64,000 nucleotides of DNA from Flavobacterium salmonis. GTDB lineage: Bacteria > Bacteroidota > Bacteroidia > Flavobacteriales > Flavobacteriaceae. The stretch lies in NCBI RefSeq assembly GCF_903819435.1, contig NZ_CAIJDP010000088.1:124001-188000 (forward strand), written 5' to 3'. The position numbers were made by a program, and so were the translations under genes. Of this stretch, positions 35,746 to 44,663 are shown one piece after another. Numbering within the stretch: the stretch's first letter is position 1; every line of letters begins with the position of its first letter. The notes beneath the pieces are model-generated. The model worked only from the letters and a program-made list of their open reading frames with translations, did not search any database and was not told the DNA's origin.

Positions 35746-37023
35746 TTATTTATTTGACTTAAAATCTCTCAATGGATGCCCAGTATAAATTTGTCTTGGT
35801 CTTCCAATTGGTTCTTTATTTTCTCGCATTTCTTTCCATTGTGCAATCCAGCCCGGTAATCTACCAATAGCAAACATTACAGTAAACATATCAGTTGGGA
35901 TACCTAATGCTCTGTAAATAATTCCAGAATAGAAATCAACGTTTGGATACAAGTTTCTTGATTTGAAGTAATCGTCTTCAAGAGCTGCAGTTTCTAATTT
36001 TCTGGCAATATCTAAAATCGGATCTTCAACACCTAAAGTTTCCAAAACTTCTTTAGCCGCTTTTTTGATGATTTTAGCTCTTGGATCAAAGTTTTTATAA
36101 ACTCTGTGACCAAACCCCATTAATCTGAATGGGTCATTTTTATCTTTCGCTTTCGCTAAAAACTTATCTGTATCTCCACCATCTTTATTAATATCTTCCA
36201 GCATCTCAAGAACTGCTTGGTTTGCCCCTCCGTGAAGAGGTCCCCAAAGAGCAGAAACTCCTGCAGAAACCGAAGCAAATAAACCAGCATGAGAAGAGCC
36301 AACCATTCTTACTGTAGATGTAGAACAGTTTTGTTCGTGATCTGCATGAAGAATAAATAATTTATCTAATGCATTAACAATTATCGGATTTGCAGAGTAA
36401 GGACCTGTAGGCAATTTAAACATTAATTGCATAAAGCTTTCTACATATCCTTTTGTATTGTCATAATAGTTTAAAGGATACCCCATTGACTTTCTGTAAG
36501 TCCATGTAGCAATTACGAGAAATTTAGCCATTGTTTTACAAATAGCTTCGTACATTTCTTTTTCGTTATCAACATTTACTGCTTTAGGATTAAATGCTGT
36601 TAAAGCACTTGTCAAAGCAGATAAAACCCCCATCGGATGAGCAGTTTTTGGAAAACCGTCAATAATATTTTTCATTTCTTCGTTTACCAAAGAATGCTTT
36701 TTAATATTATTTTCGAAATCCTCTAATTGTGCAGCGGTTGGTAATTCTCCAAAAATCAAAAGATAAGAAACCTCTAAGAAGCTTGCTTTCTCTGCAAGAT
36801 CTTCGATTGAATACCCTCTGTAACGTAAAATTCCTAATTCTCCATCCAGAAAAGTGATTTCACTTTTGCACGAACCAGAATTTTTATAACCAGGATCAAT
36901 AGTAATAATACCAGTTAAATCACGTAATTTGTTAATATCGATAGCGGATTCATTTTCACTTCCTGTGATTACCGGAAGCTCAATTTTCTTACCATCTACT
37001 TCTAATGTAGCTATTTTTGACAT
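35746..37023 (-). CDS. gltA: Citrate synthase
   Basis: This 425-residue enzyme condenses acetyl-CoA and oxaloacetate in the TCA cycle. Family motifs include LRYRGYSIEDLA near residue 73, LHADHEQNCSTSTVR with the catalytic histidine near 230, GALWGPLHGGANQAVLEML near 265, GFGHRVYKNFDPRA near 305 with another catalytic histidine, and an aspartate region NVDFYSGI. The length matches the long, NADH-sensitive type I group. It is a single-gene unit between two terminators; TAGATTTG at 37068-37061 may be its promoter. Confidence 0.97.
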   Translation of the reverse strand: MSKIATLEVDGKKIELPVITGSENESAIDINKLRDLTGIITIDPGYKNSGSCKSEITFLDGELGILRYRGYSIEDLAEKASFLEVSYLLIFGELPTAAQLEDFENNIKKHSLVNEEMKNIIDGFPKTAHPMGVLSALTSALTAFNPKAVNVDNEKEMYEAICKTMAKFLVIATWTYRKSMGYPLNYYDNTKGYVESFMQLMFKLPTGPYSANPIIVNALDKLFILHADHEQNCSTSTVRMVGSSHAGLFASVSAGVSALWGPLHGGANQAVLEMLEDINKDGGDTDKFLAKAKDKNDPFRLMGFGHRVYKNFDPRAKIIKKAAKEVLETLGVEDPILDIARKLETAALEDDYFKSRNLYPNVDFYSGIIYRALGIPTDMFTVMFAIGRLPGWIAQWKEMRENKEPIGRPRQIYTGHPLRDFKSNK

Positions 37024-37060
37024 AATATATGGGAAATAATTCTTTAAAATAATAATTTAT

Positions 37061-37068
37061 CAAATCTA
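37061..37068 (-). promoter_or_regulatory. Candidate -7 element of the gltA promoter
   Basis: TAGATTTG on the minus strand matches TAnnTTTG and lies 38 bases before the gltA ATG at 37023. No TTG is present 17-23 bases upstream, so support is partial. Confidence 0.4.
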
Positions 37069-37128
37069 AGGAATTTAAGACTAATTAAAAAAGGAATAAT
37101 GCTATGAATTTGTTAAAACCCCAAAAAA

Positions 37129-37154
37129 AAACCACTCGTTTATACGAATGGTTT
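37129..37154 (-). terminator. Intrinsic terminator of eno
   Basis: Positions 37129-37139 and 37144-37154 pair over 11 bases with one G-U type mismatch and a 4-base loop, then a run of T residues on the minus strand (37123-37131). It lies 24 bases after the enolase stop. Confidence 0.8.
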
Positions 37155-37178
37155 AATTTTACGAATATAACACTACAA

Positions 37179-38471
37179 TTACTTGATCTTAAAAGCGTTT
37201 AACCCCGGAAAATAAGCAGTACTTCCTAATTCTTCTTCGATTCTCAATAATTGATTATATTTTGCCATACGATCAGAACGAGAAGCAGAACCTGTCTTAA
37301 TTTGACCACAATTTAAAGCTACAGCCAAATCTGCGATTGTATTATCTTCTGTTTCTCCTGAACGGTGAGACATAACTGAAGTATAACCCGCATTTTTAGC
37401 CATATTTACTGCAGCAATAGTTTCTGTCAAAGTACCAATTTGGTTTACTTTTACTAAAATTGAGTTAGCGATACCTTTTTCAATTCCCGTTGACAAACGA
37501 GCAACGTTAGTTACGAATAAATCATCTCCAACTAATTGAACTTTATGTCCAATTTTTTCAGTTAAATATTTCCATCCATCCCAATCATCTTCGTACATAC
37601 CATCTTCGATAGAAATAATTGGATATTTAGCAGCAAGTTCAGCTAAATAATCTGCTTGCTGTTCAGAAGTTCTGATTTTTCCGGTTTCTCCTTCAAATTT
37701 AGTGTAATCATATTTGCCGTCTACATAAAACTCAGATGCAGCACAGTCAAGAGCAATCATAATTTCGTCACCAAAAGTATATCCTGCTTTTTCAACGGCT
37801 AATTTGATAGTATCTAAAGCATCTTCAGTACCACCTGCCAAGTTTGGAGCAAACCCTCCTTCGTCACCAACAGCAGTACTTAAACCTCTATCGTGTAATA
37901 CTTTTTTCAAACTATGAAAAATTTCAGTTCCCATTTGCATAGCATGTGTAAAAGAAGTGGCTTTTACAGGGAAAATCATAAATTCCTGAAAAGCAATAGG
38001 AGCATCAGAGTGCGAACCACCATTGATGATATTCATCATAGGAACAGGCAATGTATTAGCAGAAACCCCACCAACATATCTGTATAATGGTAATCCAAGT
38101 TCATTAGCTGCAGCTTTTGCAGCAGCAAGTGAAACTCCTAAAATAGCATTAGCTCCTAATTTAGATTTATTTGGTGTTCCATCTAAATCAATCATTAATT
38201 GATCAATAGTATTTTGTTCAAAAACAGAAGTTCCAACCAATTCTTCAGCAATAACGGTATTTACATTATTCACTGCATTCAAAACTCCTTTTCCAAGATA
38301 AGCTTTACCTCCATCACGTAATTCAACAGCTTCGTGCTCTCCAGTTGATGCTCCAGACGGAACAGCCGCTCTACCTAATACACCATTTTCAGTTACTACA
38401 TCAACTTCAATAGTAGGATTCCCTCTGGAATCAAGAATTTGTCTTGCGTGAACTTTAATTATAATACTCAT
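37179..38471 (-). CDS. eno: Enolase
   Basis: This 430-residue glycolytic enzyme converts 2-phosphoglycerate to phosphoenolpyruvate. It has HARQILDSRGNPTIEVDV at residues 8-25, PSGASTGEHEAVELRDG near 38, NIINGGSHSDAPIAFQEFMI near 153, and the metal ligand and signature regions SIEDGMYEDDW and LVKVNQIGTLTET. Catalytic residues and SHRSGETEDNTIADLAV near 370 are intact. It lies 111 bases after carA and is closed by its own terminator. TACTTTCG at 38516-38509 is a near-match to the promoter -7 element. Confidence 0.98.
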   Translation of the reverse strand: MSIIIKVHARQILDSRGNPTIEVDVVTENGVLGRAAVPSGASTGEHEAVELRDGGKAYLGKGVLNAVNNVNTVIAEELVGTSVFEQNTIDQLMIDLDGTPNKSKLGANAILGVSLAAAKAAANELGLPLYRYVGGVSANTLPVPMMNIINGGSHSDAPIAFQEFMIFPVKATSFTHAMQMGTEIFHSLKKVLHDRGLSTAVGDEGGFAPNLAGGTEDALDTIKLAVEKAGYTFGDEIMIALDCAASEFYVDGKYDYTKFEGETGKIRTSEQQADYLAELAAKYPIISIEDGMYEDDWDGWKYLTEKIGHKVQLVGDDLFVTNVARLSTGIEKGIANSILVKVNQIGTLTETIAAVNMAKNAGYTSVMSHRSGETEDNTIADLAVALNCGQIKTGSASRSDRMAKYNQLLRIEEELGSTAYFPGLNAFKIK

Positions 38472-38582
38472 TATTTTTGTTTTTTATTAATAAAATATAA
38501 TTTTTTTTCGAAAGTATAAAAATATTTAATACTAAAAACGCATTTTTATCATTAAACATCTTTATTTATTAACTACATCGTT

Positions 38583-39692
38583 TTAGACCTTTGCAGATTT
38601 TATGTTATCAACAAATTGATCAAACAAATAAGACGAATCATGCGGGCCCGGACTAGCTTCAGGATGATACTGCACTGAAAAACAATTTTTATTTTTCATA
38701 CGCATTCCCGCAACTGTATCATCATTAAGATGCACGTGTGTAATCTCTAATTCTGGATGACCTTCCAAAGCCTCTCTTTTTACAGCAAATCCATGATTTT
38801 GAGAAGTTATTTCACCTTTTCCAGTAATAATATTTTTTACAGGATGATTAATTCCACGATGACCTCCAAACATTTTATAAGTTTTAACTCCGTTAGCCAA
38901 AGCTATAACCTGATGACCCAAACAGATTCCAAATAATGGTTTATCATCTGCTATAATTTCTTTAGCAACTTGTATAGCACTAAATAGAGGGTCGGGATCT
39001 CCAGGCCCATTTGACAAAAAGTAACCGTCAGGGCTGAAGGCAGTCAAATCTCCATATGTTGAATTATAAGGAAAAACTTTGATATAGCAATCTCTTTTTG
39101 CAAGATTTCTCAAAATATTCTTTTTAATTCCAAGATCTAAAGCAGATATTTTATAAGTAGCATTTTCATCACCAAAAAAATAAGGTTCTTTAGTTGAAAC
39201 TTTTGACGCTAATTCTAAACCTTCCATGTTTGGTACATTAGCCAATTCTTTTTTCAATTCATCAATCGAAGTTCCGTCTGTACAAATAACAGCATTCATT
39301 GCTCCATTATCACGGATATAACTTACAAGAGCTCTTGTATCAACATCAGAAATACAGATTAAATTTTGTTTTGTAAAATAATCTTCTAAACTTCCCGAAG
39401 CATCTTCTCTTGAATAATTAAAGCTAAAGTTTTTACAAACTAAACCAGCAATTTTAACGCTATCCGATTCAATTTCCAAATCATTAACACCATAATTTCC
39501 AATATGCGCATTTGTAGCTACCAATATTTGCCCAAAGTATGAAGGATCTGTAAAAATCTCCTGATACCCGGTCATTCCTGTATTAAAACAAACTTCACCA
39601 AAAGTTTTACCGCTAATACCGATAGATTTCCCATGAAAAATAGTCCCATCACTTAGTAATAAAATGGCGCTCTGTCGTGTCGTGTATTTCAT
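38583..39692 (-). CDS. carA: Carbamoyl-phosphate synthase small subunit
   Basis: This 369-residue glutamine amidotransferase subunit delivers ammonia to CarB for carbamoyl phosphate, used in arginine and pyrimidine synthesis. The N-terminal domain has GEVCFNTGMTGYQEIFTDPS near residues 31-50. The GATase triad is visible in FGICLGHQVIALANG (cysteine near 257) and QYHPEASPGPHDS (His-Glu near 342-344). carB is not adjacent within the window. Its promoter is at 39764-39794. Confidence 0.96.
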   Translation of the reverse strand: MKYTTRQSAILLLSDGTIFHGKSIGISGKTFGEVCFNTGMTGYQEIFTDPSYFGQILVATNAHIGNYGVNDLEIESDSVKIAGLVCKNFSFNYSREDASGSLEDYFTKQNLICISDVDTRALVSYIRDNGAMNAVICTDGTSIDELKKELANVPNMEGLELASKVSTKEPYFFGDENATYKISALDLGIKKNILRNLAKRDCYIKVFPYNSTYGDLTAFSPDGYFLSNGPGDPDPLFSAIQVAKEIIADDKPLFGICLGHQVIALANGVKTYKMFGGHRGINHPVKNIITGKGEITSQNHGFAVKREALEGHPELEITHVHLNDDTVAGMRMKNKNCFSVQYHPEASPGPHDSSYLFDQFVDNIKSAKV

Positions 39693-39763
39693 TCTTTAAT
39701 TTGTATTGTTTTATCGTATTCTAAAACAAGCTGTAGCTCGTTTATTTGTAATTAGATATTTTG

Positions 39764-39794
39764 CAAATTTACTTTTTTAAAAGAGTGTCTCCAA
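39764..39794 (-). promoter_or_regulatory. Flavobacterium-type promoter of carA
   Basis: On the minus strand TTG (39794-39792), 20 bases, then TAAATTTG (39771-39764) followed by C matches the consensus well. It lies about 70 bases before the carA ATG, in the gap between the rplQ terminator and carA. Confidence 0.7.
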
Positions 39795-39885
39795 GATTTT
39801 TTAAAAATTTCATTAATAAAAATAAAACCTAATCTCTTAAATAAGTTAAATTATACTTTCTTTATAAAAAAATCAAAAAAAAAAA

Positions 39886-39916
39886 AAAGGATAAACTAAA
39901 AATTAGCTTATCCTTT
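39886..39916 (-). terminator. Terminator of the S10-spc-alpha ribosomal operon
   Basis: A 9-base stem (39886-39894 with 39908-39916) and a 13-base loop are followed on the minus strand by a long T-run (39875-39888 region). It lies 27 bases after the rplQ stop and marks the end of the long ribosomal unit. Confidence 0.85.
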
Positions 39917-39943
39917 ATTTCTATAGAATCATTACTTTCATAA

Positions 39944-40435
39944 TTATTCAGAAGCTTCAGTAGTCGTTTCTGATTCAGCAGCAGGAGCTTCTGTAGTTGT
40001 CTCCTCAGCTTTTTTTGCTTTACCACCACGACGGCTTTTTGCTTTTTTAACTTCTTTTTTTCCTCCATTGTAAAGCTCATTGAAATCTACAAGTTCGATC
40101 ATTGCCATATCAGCATTATCTCCCAAACGATTTCCAACTTTGATGATACGAGTGTATCCTCCTGGACGGTCACCAACTTTAGCAGCTACGTCTCTGAACA
40201 AGTCAGTTACAGCATATTTGCTACGTAAGTAAGCAAAAACAATACGACGGTTGTGAGTCGTATCTTCTTTTGATTTTGTGATTAAAGGCTCAACAAATTG
40301 TTTAAGCGCTTTAGCCTTAGCAACAGTAGTGTTAATACGTTTGTGCTCAATAAGAGAACAAGCCATATTAGCCAACATAGCTTTTCTATGTCCAGTCTGT
40401 CTGCTTAAGTGATTGAATTTTTTTCCGTGTCTCAT
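39944..40435 (-). CDS. rplQ: 50S ribosomal protein L17 with acidic low-complexity C-terminal extension
   Basis: A 163-residue L17. The core is MRHGKKFNHLSRQTGHRKAM, then KRINTTVAKAKALKQFVEPLI, ending near residue 120 at IELVDFNELY. The last 40 residues are an Ala/Glu/Thr/Lys-rich extension (with a basic KKAKSRRGGKAKKA part, then an acidic tail) that E. coli L17 lacks. It is the last gene of the ribosomal operon, 36 bases after rpoA, with the terminator behind it. Confidence 0.97.
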   Translation of the reverse strand: MRHGKKFNHLSRQTGHRKAMLANMACSLIEHKRINTTVAKAKALKQFVEPLITKSKEDTTHNRRIVFAYLRSKYAVTDLFRDVAAKVGDRPGGYTRIIKVGNRLGDNADMAMIELVDFNELYNGGKKEVKKAKSRRGGKAKKAEETTTEAPAAESETTTEASE

Positions 40436-40471
40436 TGCTATTTTAAATTTAATCCCGCAAGCGGGATTGAA

Positions 40472-41464
40472 TTATTCTTTATCTAATTTGTATTTAGCTA
40501 AGTCCATCCCGAAAGTTAAATTTTTAACCGCAACAAGTTCATCAAGTTCAGTTAAAGATTTTTTACCAAAATTACGGAATTTCATTAGGTCATTTTTATT
40601 GAACGATACTAAATCACCAAGTGTATCAACTTCAGCCGCTTTCAAGCAATTTAATGCTCTCACAGATAAATCCATATCAACAAGCTTAGTTTTAAGCAAT
40701 TGTCTCATATGCAATGACTCTTCATCATACGATTCTGTTTGTGCAATTTCGTCAGCCTCGAGTGTAATTCTTTCGTCAGAGAACAACATGAAGTGGTGAA
40801 TTAAAACTTTAGCAGCTTCAGTAAGAGCATCTTTTGGATTAATAGAGCCATCAGTTTTAATTTCAAAAACTAATTTTTCGTAATCTGTTTTTTGCTCAAC
40901 ACGGAAGTTTTCAATTGCATATTTTACATTTTTTACCGGAGTAAAAATAGAATCTGTAAAAATAGTTCCAATTGCAGCATTCTGTTTTTTGTTCTCCTCA
41001 GCAGGTACGTATCCTCTACCTTTTTCGATTGTTAAATCGAAATTCAATTTGATTTTAGAATCTAAATTACAGATAACAAGATCCGGGTTCAGAACTTGAA
41101 AACCTGAGATAAATTTTTGAAAATCACCTGCTGTTAATTGATCTTTACCAGAAACAGAAATAGTAACTGCTTCATTATCGATGTCTTCAATTTGACGTTT
41201 GAAACGTACTTGTTTTAGATTAAGGATAATTTCGGTAACATCTTCAACAACACCTGAAATAGTAGAAAACTCATGATCTACACCTTCGATACGAACAGAT
41301 GTAATTGCATAACCTTCTAATGCTGAAAGCAAAACTCTTCTAAGTGCATTACCAACTGTCAATCCGTAACCAGGTTCTAAAGGTCTAAATTCAAATTTAC
41401 CTTCAAAATCGGTTGAATCGATCATGATAACTTTATCGGGCTTTTGAAAATTAAATATTGCCAT
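40472..41464 (-). CDS. rpoA: DNA-directed RNA polymerase alpha subunit
   Basis: This 330-residue protein has the alpha N-terminal assembly domain (FRPLEPGYGLTVGNALRRVLLSALEGYAI, residues 27-55) and a C-terminal domain with a helix-hairpin-helix (VRALNCLKAAEVDTLGDLVSF, near 268-288) that contacts upstream DNA and activators. Length and order (rpsM, rpsK, rpsD, rpoA, rplQ) are those of the bacterial alpha operon. Confidence 0.98.
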   Translation of the reverse strand: MAIFNFQKPDKVIMIDSTDFEGKFEFRPLEPGYGLTVGNALRRVLLSALEGYAITSVRIEGVDHEFSTISGVVEDVTEIILNLKQVRFKRQIEDIDNEAVTISVSGKDQLTAGDFQKFISGFQVLNPDLVICNLDSKIKLNFDLTIEKGRGYVPAEENKKQNAAIGTIFTDSIFTPVKNVKYAIENFRVEQKTDYEKLVFEIKTDGSINPKDALTEAAKVLIHHFMLFSDERITLEADEIAQTESYDEESLHMRQLLKTKLVDMDLSVRALNCLKAAEVDTLGDLVSFNKNDLMKFRNFGKKSLTELDELVAVKNLTFGMDLAKYKLDKE

Positions 41465-41485
41465 AAATTTCGACTAAGTCAATTA

Positions 41486-42091
41486 TTATTTGTTGTACAA
41501 CTCTACGATTAATTGTTCTTTAATGTTTTCTGGAATTTGAAGTCTTGCAGGTACAGAAACGAAAGTTCCCTCTTTAAGATCATTATTCCATGTAATCCAT
41601 TCATAAACATGACTTGAATTTGACAAAGAACGTTCGATAGCTTCTAAAGATTTAGATTTTTCACGAACTGCAACTTTATCACCAGGCTTAAGGTGGTAAG
41701 AAGGAATGTTTACAACTTCTCCGTTAACAGTAATGTGTCTGTGAGAAACTAATTGTCTTGCACCTCTACGAGATGGAGCAATTCCCATTCTAAAAACAAC
41801 ATTATCTAATCTTGCTTCACATAATTGTAAAAGAACTTCACCAGTAACACCTTTAGTAGCTGATGCTTTTTTGAATAAACCTCTGAATTGCTTTTCTAAA
41901 ATTCCATAAGAATATTTAGCTTTTTGCTTTTCCATTAACTGAACAGCGTATTCAGATTTTTTACCTCTTTTTTTAGCCATCCCGTGTTGTCCAGGTGGGT
42001 AATTTCTTTTTTCGAAAGATTTATCATCTCCGAATATTGCTTCGCCAAATTTACGAGCAATTCTAGTTTTAGGACCAGTATATCTTGCCAT
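41486..42091 (-). CDS. rpsD: 30S ribosomal protein S4
   Basis: This 201-residue 16S rRNA-binding primary assembly protein has an S4 RNA-binding domain around CEARLDNVVFRMGIAPSRRGARQLVSHRHITVNGEVV (residues about 89-125). The N-terminal part has no cysteine cluster, so it is the zinc-free form. It begins 92 bases after rpsK, a long gap for this operon, filled by an inverted-repeat leader. S4 is a known translational autoregulator of its operon in other bacteria. Confidence 0.97.
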   Translation of the reverse strand: MARYTGPKTRIARKFGEAIFGDDKSFEKRNYPPGQHGMAKKRGKKSEYAVQLMEKQKAKYSYGILEKQFRGLFKKASATKGVTGEVLLQLCEARLDNVVFRMGIAPSRRGARQLVSHRHITVNGEVVNIPSYHLKPGDKVAVREKSKSLEAIERSLSNSSHVYEWITWNNDLKEGTFVSVPARLQIPENIKEQLIVELYNK

Positions 42092-42108
42092 TTCTAAAAA
42101 TTAAATTT

Positions 42109-42163
42109 AAGGTAGAGATTATGAATTCAGGTCATATCCTTCGATAATCGTTTATTCTACCTT
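42109..42163 (-). promoter_or_regulatory. Structured leader upstream of rpsD (candidate S4 autoregulatory RNA)
   Basis: In the rpsK-rpsD gap, 42109-42116 pairs perfectly with 42156-42163 (8 bases), and inside it 42117-42122 pairs with 42144-42149 (6 bases), with a 6-base internal loop on one side and a 21-base apical part. No promoter or T-run accompanies it, so it is not a terminator. The stem ends 17 bases before the rpsD ATG at 42091. S4 control of its own mRNA is known elsewhere; its use here is inference. Confidence 0.5.
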
Positions 42164-42183
42164 GTTATACTTAAACAATATTA

Positions 42184-42567
42184 TTATACTCTACGTCTCT
42201 TTGGAGGACGACAACCGTTGTGAGGCATTGGAGTAACATCGATAATCTCTGTAACTTCAATTCCACCGTTATGAATAGAACGGATAGCAGACTCTCGTCC
42301 ATTTCCTGGTCCTTTTACATAAACCTTAACTTTTTTAAGTCCTGCCTCAAGAGCTACCTTACTACAATCTTCTGCAGCCATTTGAGCAGCATATGGAGTA
42401 TTCTTTTTAGAACCCCTGAAACCCATTTTACCAGCTGAAGACCAAGAAATAACTTCACCTTTCTTGTTTGTCAAAGAAATAATGATGTTGTTGAAAGTGG
42501 CAGAAATATGAGCTTCACCCGTTGATTCAACGATAACTTTACGTTTTTTTGCAGTTGCTTTAGCCAT
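42184..42567 (-). CDS. rpsK: 30S ribosomal protein S11
   Basis: This 127-residue platform protein of the small subunit shows GEAHISATFNNIIISLTN near residue 17, SSAGKMGFRGSKKNTPYAAQ near 43 and the C-terminal signature ITEIIDVTPMPHNGCRPPKRRRV-like region. It lies 8 bases after rpsM and 92 before rpsD. Confidence 0.98.
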   Translation of the reverse strand: MAKATAKKRKVIVESTGEAHISATFNNIIISLTNKKGEVISWSSAGKMGFRGSKKNTPYAAQMAAEDCSKVALEAGLKKVKVYVKGPGNGRESAIRSIHNGGIEVTEIIDVTPMPHNGCRPPKRRRV

Positions 42568-42575
42568 ATTACTTA

Positions 42576-42950
42576 TTATTTAGTTGCTTTTTTCTTGTTA
42601 GCAACAGTTTTTCTTTTACCTTTTCTTGTTCTAGAGTTGTTTTTAGTTCTTTGCCCTCTTAACGGAAGACCAGATCTGTGACGGATACCTCTGTAACATC
42701 CAATATCCATTAAACGTTTGATGTTCAAAGAAACTTCAGAACGTAATTCACCTTCAATTTTGTAAAATCCTACTGCGTCACGAATTGCTCCGATCTCGTC
42801 ATCATTCCAATCTTGAACTTTTTTATCTTGGCTAACTTGAGCTTTTTCTAAAATCTCAATAGCTCTACTTCTTCCTAATCCAAAGATATAGGTAAGTGCT
42901 ATAACACCTCTTTTGTTTTTTGGGATATCTACCCCTGCTATTCTTGCCAT
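42576..42950 (-). CDS. rpsM: 30S ribosomal protein S13
   Basis: This 124-residue protein of the 30S head begins MARIAGVDIPKNKRGVIALT. It has the helix-two-turn-helix signature CYRGIRHRSGLPLRGQRTKN near residues 85-104 and a basic C-terminal tail that contacts the tRNA. It follows rpmJ by two bases. Confidence 0.98.
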   Translation of the reverse strand: MARIAGVDIPKNKRGVIALTYIFGLGRSRAIEILEKAQVSQDKKVQDWNDDEIGAIRDAVGFYKIEGELRSEVSLNIKRLMDIGCYRGIRHRSGLPLRGQRTKNNSRTRKGKRKTVANKKKATK

Positions 42951-42952
42951 AA

Positions 42953-43069
42953 TTATCCTTGTCTTTGTTTAAATCTAGGATTTTTTTTGTTTATAACGTA
43001 CAATCTCCCTTTTCTACGCACGATAATGCACTCGGCACTTCTCTTTTTTACTGATGCTCTAACTTTCAT
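42953..43069 (-). CDS. rpmJ: 50S ribosomal protein L36, zinc-free form
   Basis: A 38-residue gene, read directly from the sequence between infA and rpsM: MKVRASVKKRSAECIIVRRK, then GRLYVINKKNPRFKQRQG. It has only one cysteine where zinc-binding L36 has three cysteines and a histidine, so it is the C-minus form. It starts 12 bases after infA and ends 2 bases before rpsM. Confidence 0.95.
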   Translation of the reverse strand: MKVRASVKKRSAECIIVRRKGRLYVINKKNPRFKQRQG

Positions 43070-43081
43070 AGTGAATATCCT

Positions 43082-43297
43082 TTAATATCGATAAGTAATT
43101 CTTGCTTTTGACAAATCATAAGGGCTCATTTCTAGCTTCACTTTATCACCAGGTAATAATTTGATATAATGCATTCGCATTTTCCCAGAAATATGAGCAA
43201 TTACAATATGTCCATTTTCTAACTCTACACGGAACATTGCATTTGATAATGCTTCAATGATTGATCCGTCTTGCTCTATTGCTGATTGTTTTGCCAT
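43082..43297 (-). CDS. infA: Translation initiation factor IF-1
   Basis: This 71-residue single OB-fold protein, MAKQSAIEQDGSIIEALSNA, then FRVELENGHIVIAHISGKMR and the typical LLPGDKVKLEMSPYDLSKARI end, binds the ribosomal A site during initiation. It lies seven bases after secY with no map or adk gene between. Confidence 0.97.
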   Translation of the reverse strand: MAKQSAIEQDGSIIEALSNAMFRVELENGHIVIAHISGKMRMHYIKLLPGDKVKLEMSPYDLSKARITYRY

Positions 43298-43304
43298 AAA
43301 TATA

Positions 43305-44651
43305 TTAAGCTACTGCTTTTCTATTTTTACCAGTCTTCATTAAACCATCATAATGTTTGTTTAACAAGTATGAATTGATTTGCTGAATAGTATCTATCGC
43401 AACTCCAACCATAATTATTAAAGAGGTACCTCCAAAAAACATTGCCCAAGATTGTTGTACATCCATAATACTTACAACAATAGCTGGGAACACAGCAATC
43501 AAAGCAAGGAATAAAGATCCAGGGAAAGTTATTAAAGACATCACTTTATCAAGAAAGTCTGAAGTTTCTGCGCCAGGTCTGACACCCGGAATAAAACCAC
43601 CACTTCTTTTTAAATCATCGGCCATTTTGTTAGTAGGTACTGTGATTGCAGTATAGAAGAATGTGAATACAATAATTAAAGTTGCAAAAACAAAATTATA
43701 CCAAAACCCAAACATATTACTAAATGCCCCAACAATAGATTGTGATGTATCTGATTTAGACAATCCAGCTACAGCAGCAGGAATAAACATAATTGCCTGA
43801 GCAAAAATAATTGGCATTACTCCGGAAGCATTAAGCTTAAGAGGAATCCATTGTCTATTACCACCTGCTAAATCTTGTTCGTAATCTCCTGTAGTTGTAC
43901 GACGAGCGTATTGTACAGGAATTCTGCGTACCGCCATTGTAAGCAATACACAAGAAATGATAACTAACAACCATACAATAATTTCAATAACCAATAACAT
44001 TGGACCTCCGTTGTTATTCGTAACTCTGGTTGTAAACTCTTGTATAAAAGCTTGTGGTAAACGCGCTAATATACCAACCATAATTAATAATGAAATTCCG
44101 TTTCCAATACCTTTATCAGTAATTTTTTCTCCAAGCCACATAGCAAAAATAGTACCAGTAACTAAGATAATAACAGAAGAAAATAAAAACTCAGGAGAGT
44201 TAAAACCAAGCAAAAATGCATTACCTGGTAATGTTCTGTATAAATTATAAATATAAGTAGGACCTTGAACCAATGTAATAGCAATAGTTAACCAACGGGT
44301 AATTTGATTAATCTTTTTTCTACCGCTTTCTCCATCATTTTGAAGTTTTTGCAAATATGGAATTGCGATTCCCATTAACTGAACAACAATAGAAGCAGAA
44401 ATGTAGGGCATAATCCCTAAAGCAAAAACTGAAGCTTTAGAGAAAGCACCTCCGGTGAACATGTCTAAGATAGATCCTAAACCATTTTTTGTTTGTCCCG
44501 CTAAACCAGTTAATTGAGTTGCATCAATTCCAGGAAGCGTAACGTGTGCTCCAAAACGATATACTAAAAGTAGACCTAATGTAATCAGGATTCTGTTTTT
44601 CAGTTCTTCGATTTTCCAAACATTACTTATTGATTCAATAAATTTCTTCAT
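43305..44651 (-). CDS. secY: Preprotein translocase subunit SecY
   Basis: This 448-residue inner-membrane channel subunit has ten membrane helices. The plug and first helix region is NRILITLGLLLVYRFGAHVTLPGID. SASIVVQLMGIAIPYLQKL near residue 88 and the cytosolic loop RRIPVQYARR near 240 are family signatures. SecE and SecG are not in the window. It is 12 bases after rplO. Confidence 0.97.
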   Translation of the reverse strand: MKKFIESISNVWKIEELKNRILITLGLLLVYRFGAHVTLPGIDATQLTGLAGQTKNGLGSILDMFTGGAFSKASVFALGIMPYISASIVVQLMGIAIPYLQKLQNDGESGRKKINQITRWLTIAITLVQGPTYIYNLYRTLPGNAFLLGFNSPEFLFSSVIILVTGTIFAMWLGEKITDKGIGNGISLLIMVGILARLPQAFIQEFTTRVTNNNGGPMLLVIEIIVWLLVIISCVLLTMAVRRIPVQYARRTTTGDYEQDLAGGNRQWIPLKLNASGVMPIIFAQAIMFIPAAVAGLSKSDTSQSIVGAFSNMFGFWYNFVFATLIIVFTFFYTAITVPTNKMADDLKRSGGFIPGVRPGAETSDFLDKVMSLITFPGSLFLALIAVFPAIVVSIMDVQQSWAMFFGGTSLIIMVGVAIDTIQQINSYLLNKHYDGLMKTGKNRKAVA

Positions 44652-44663
44652 ACAATAGAAAAA

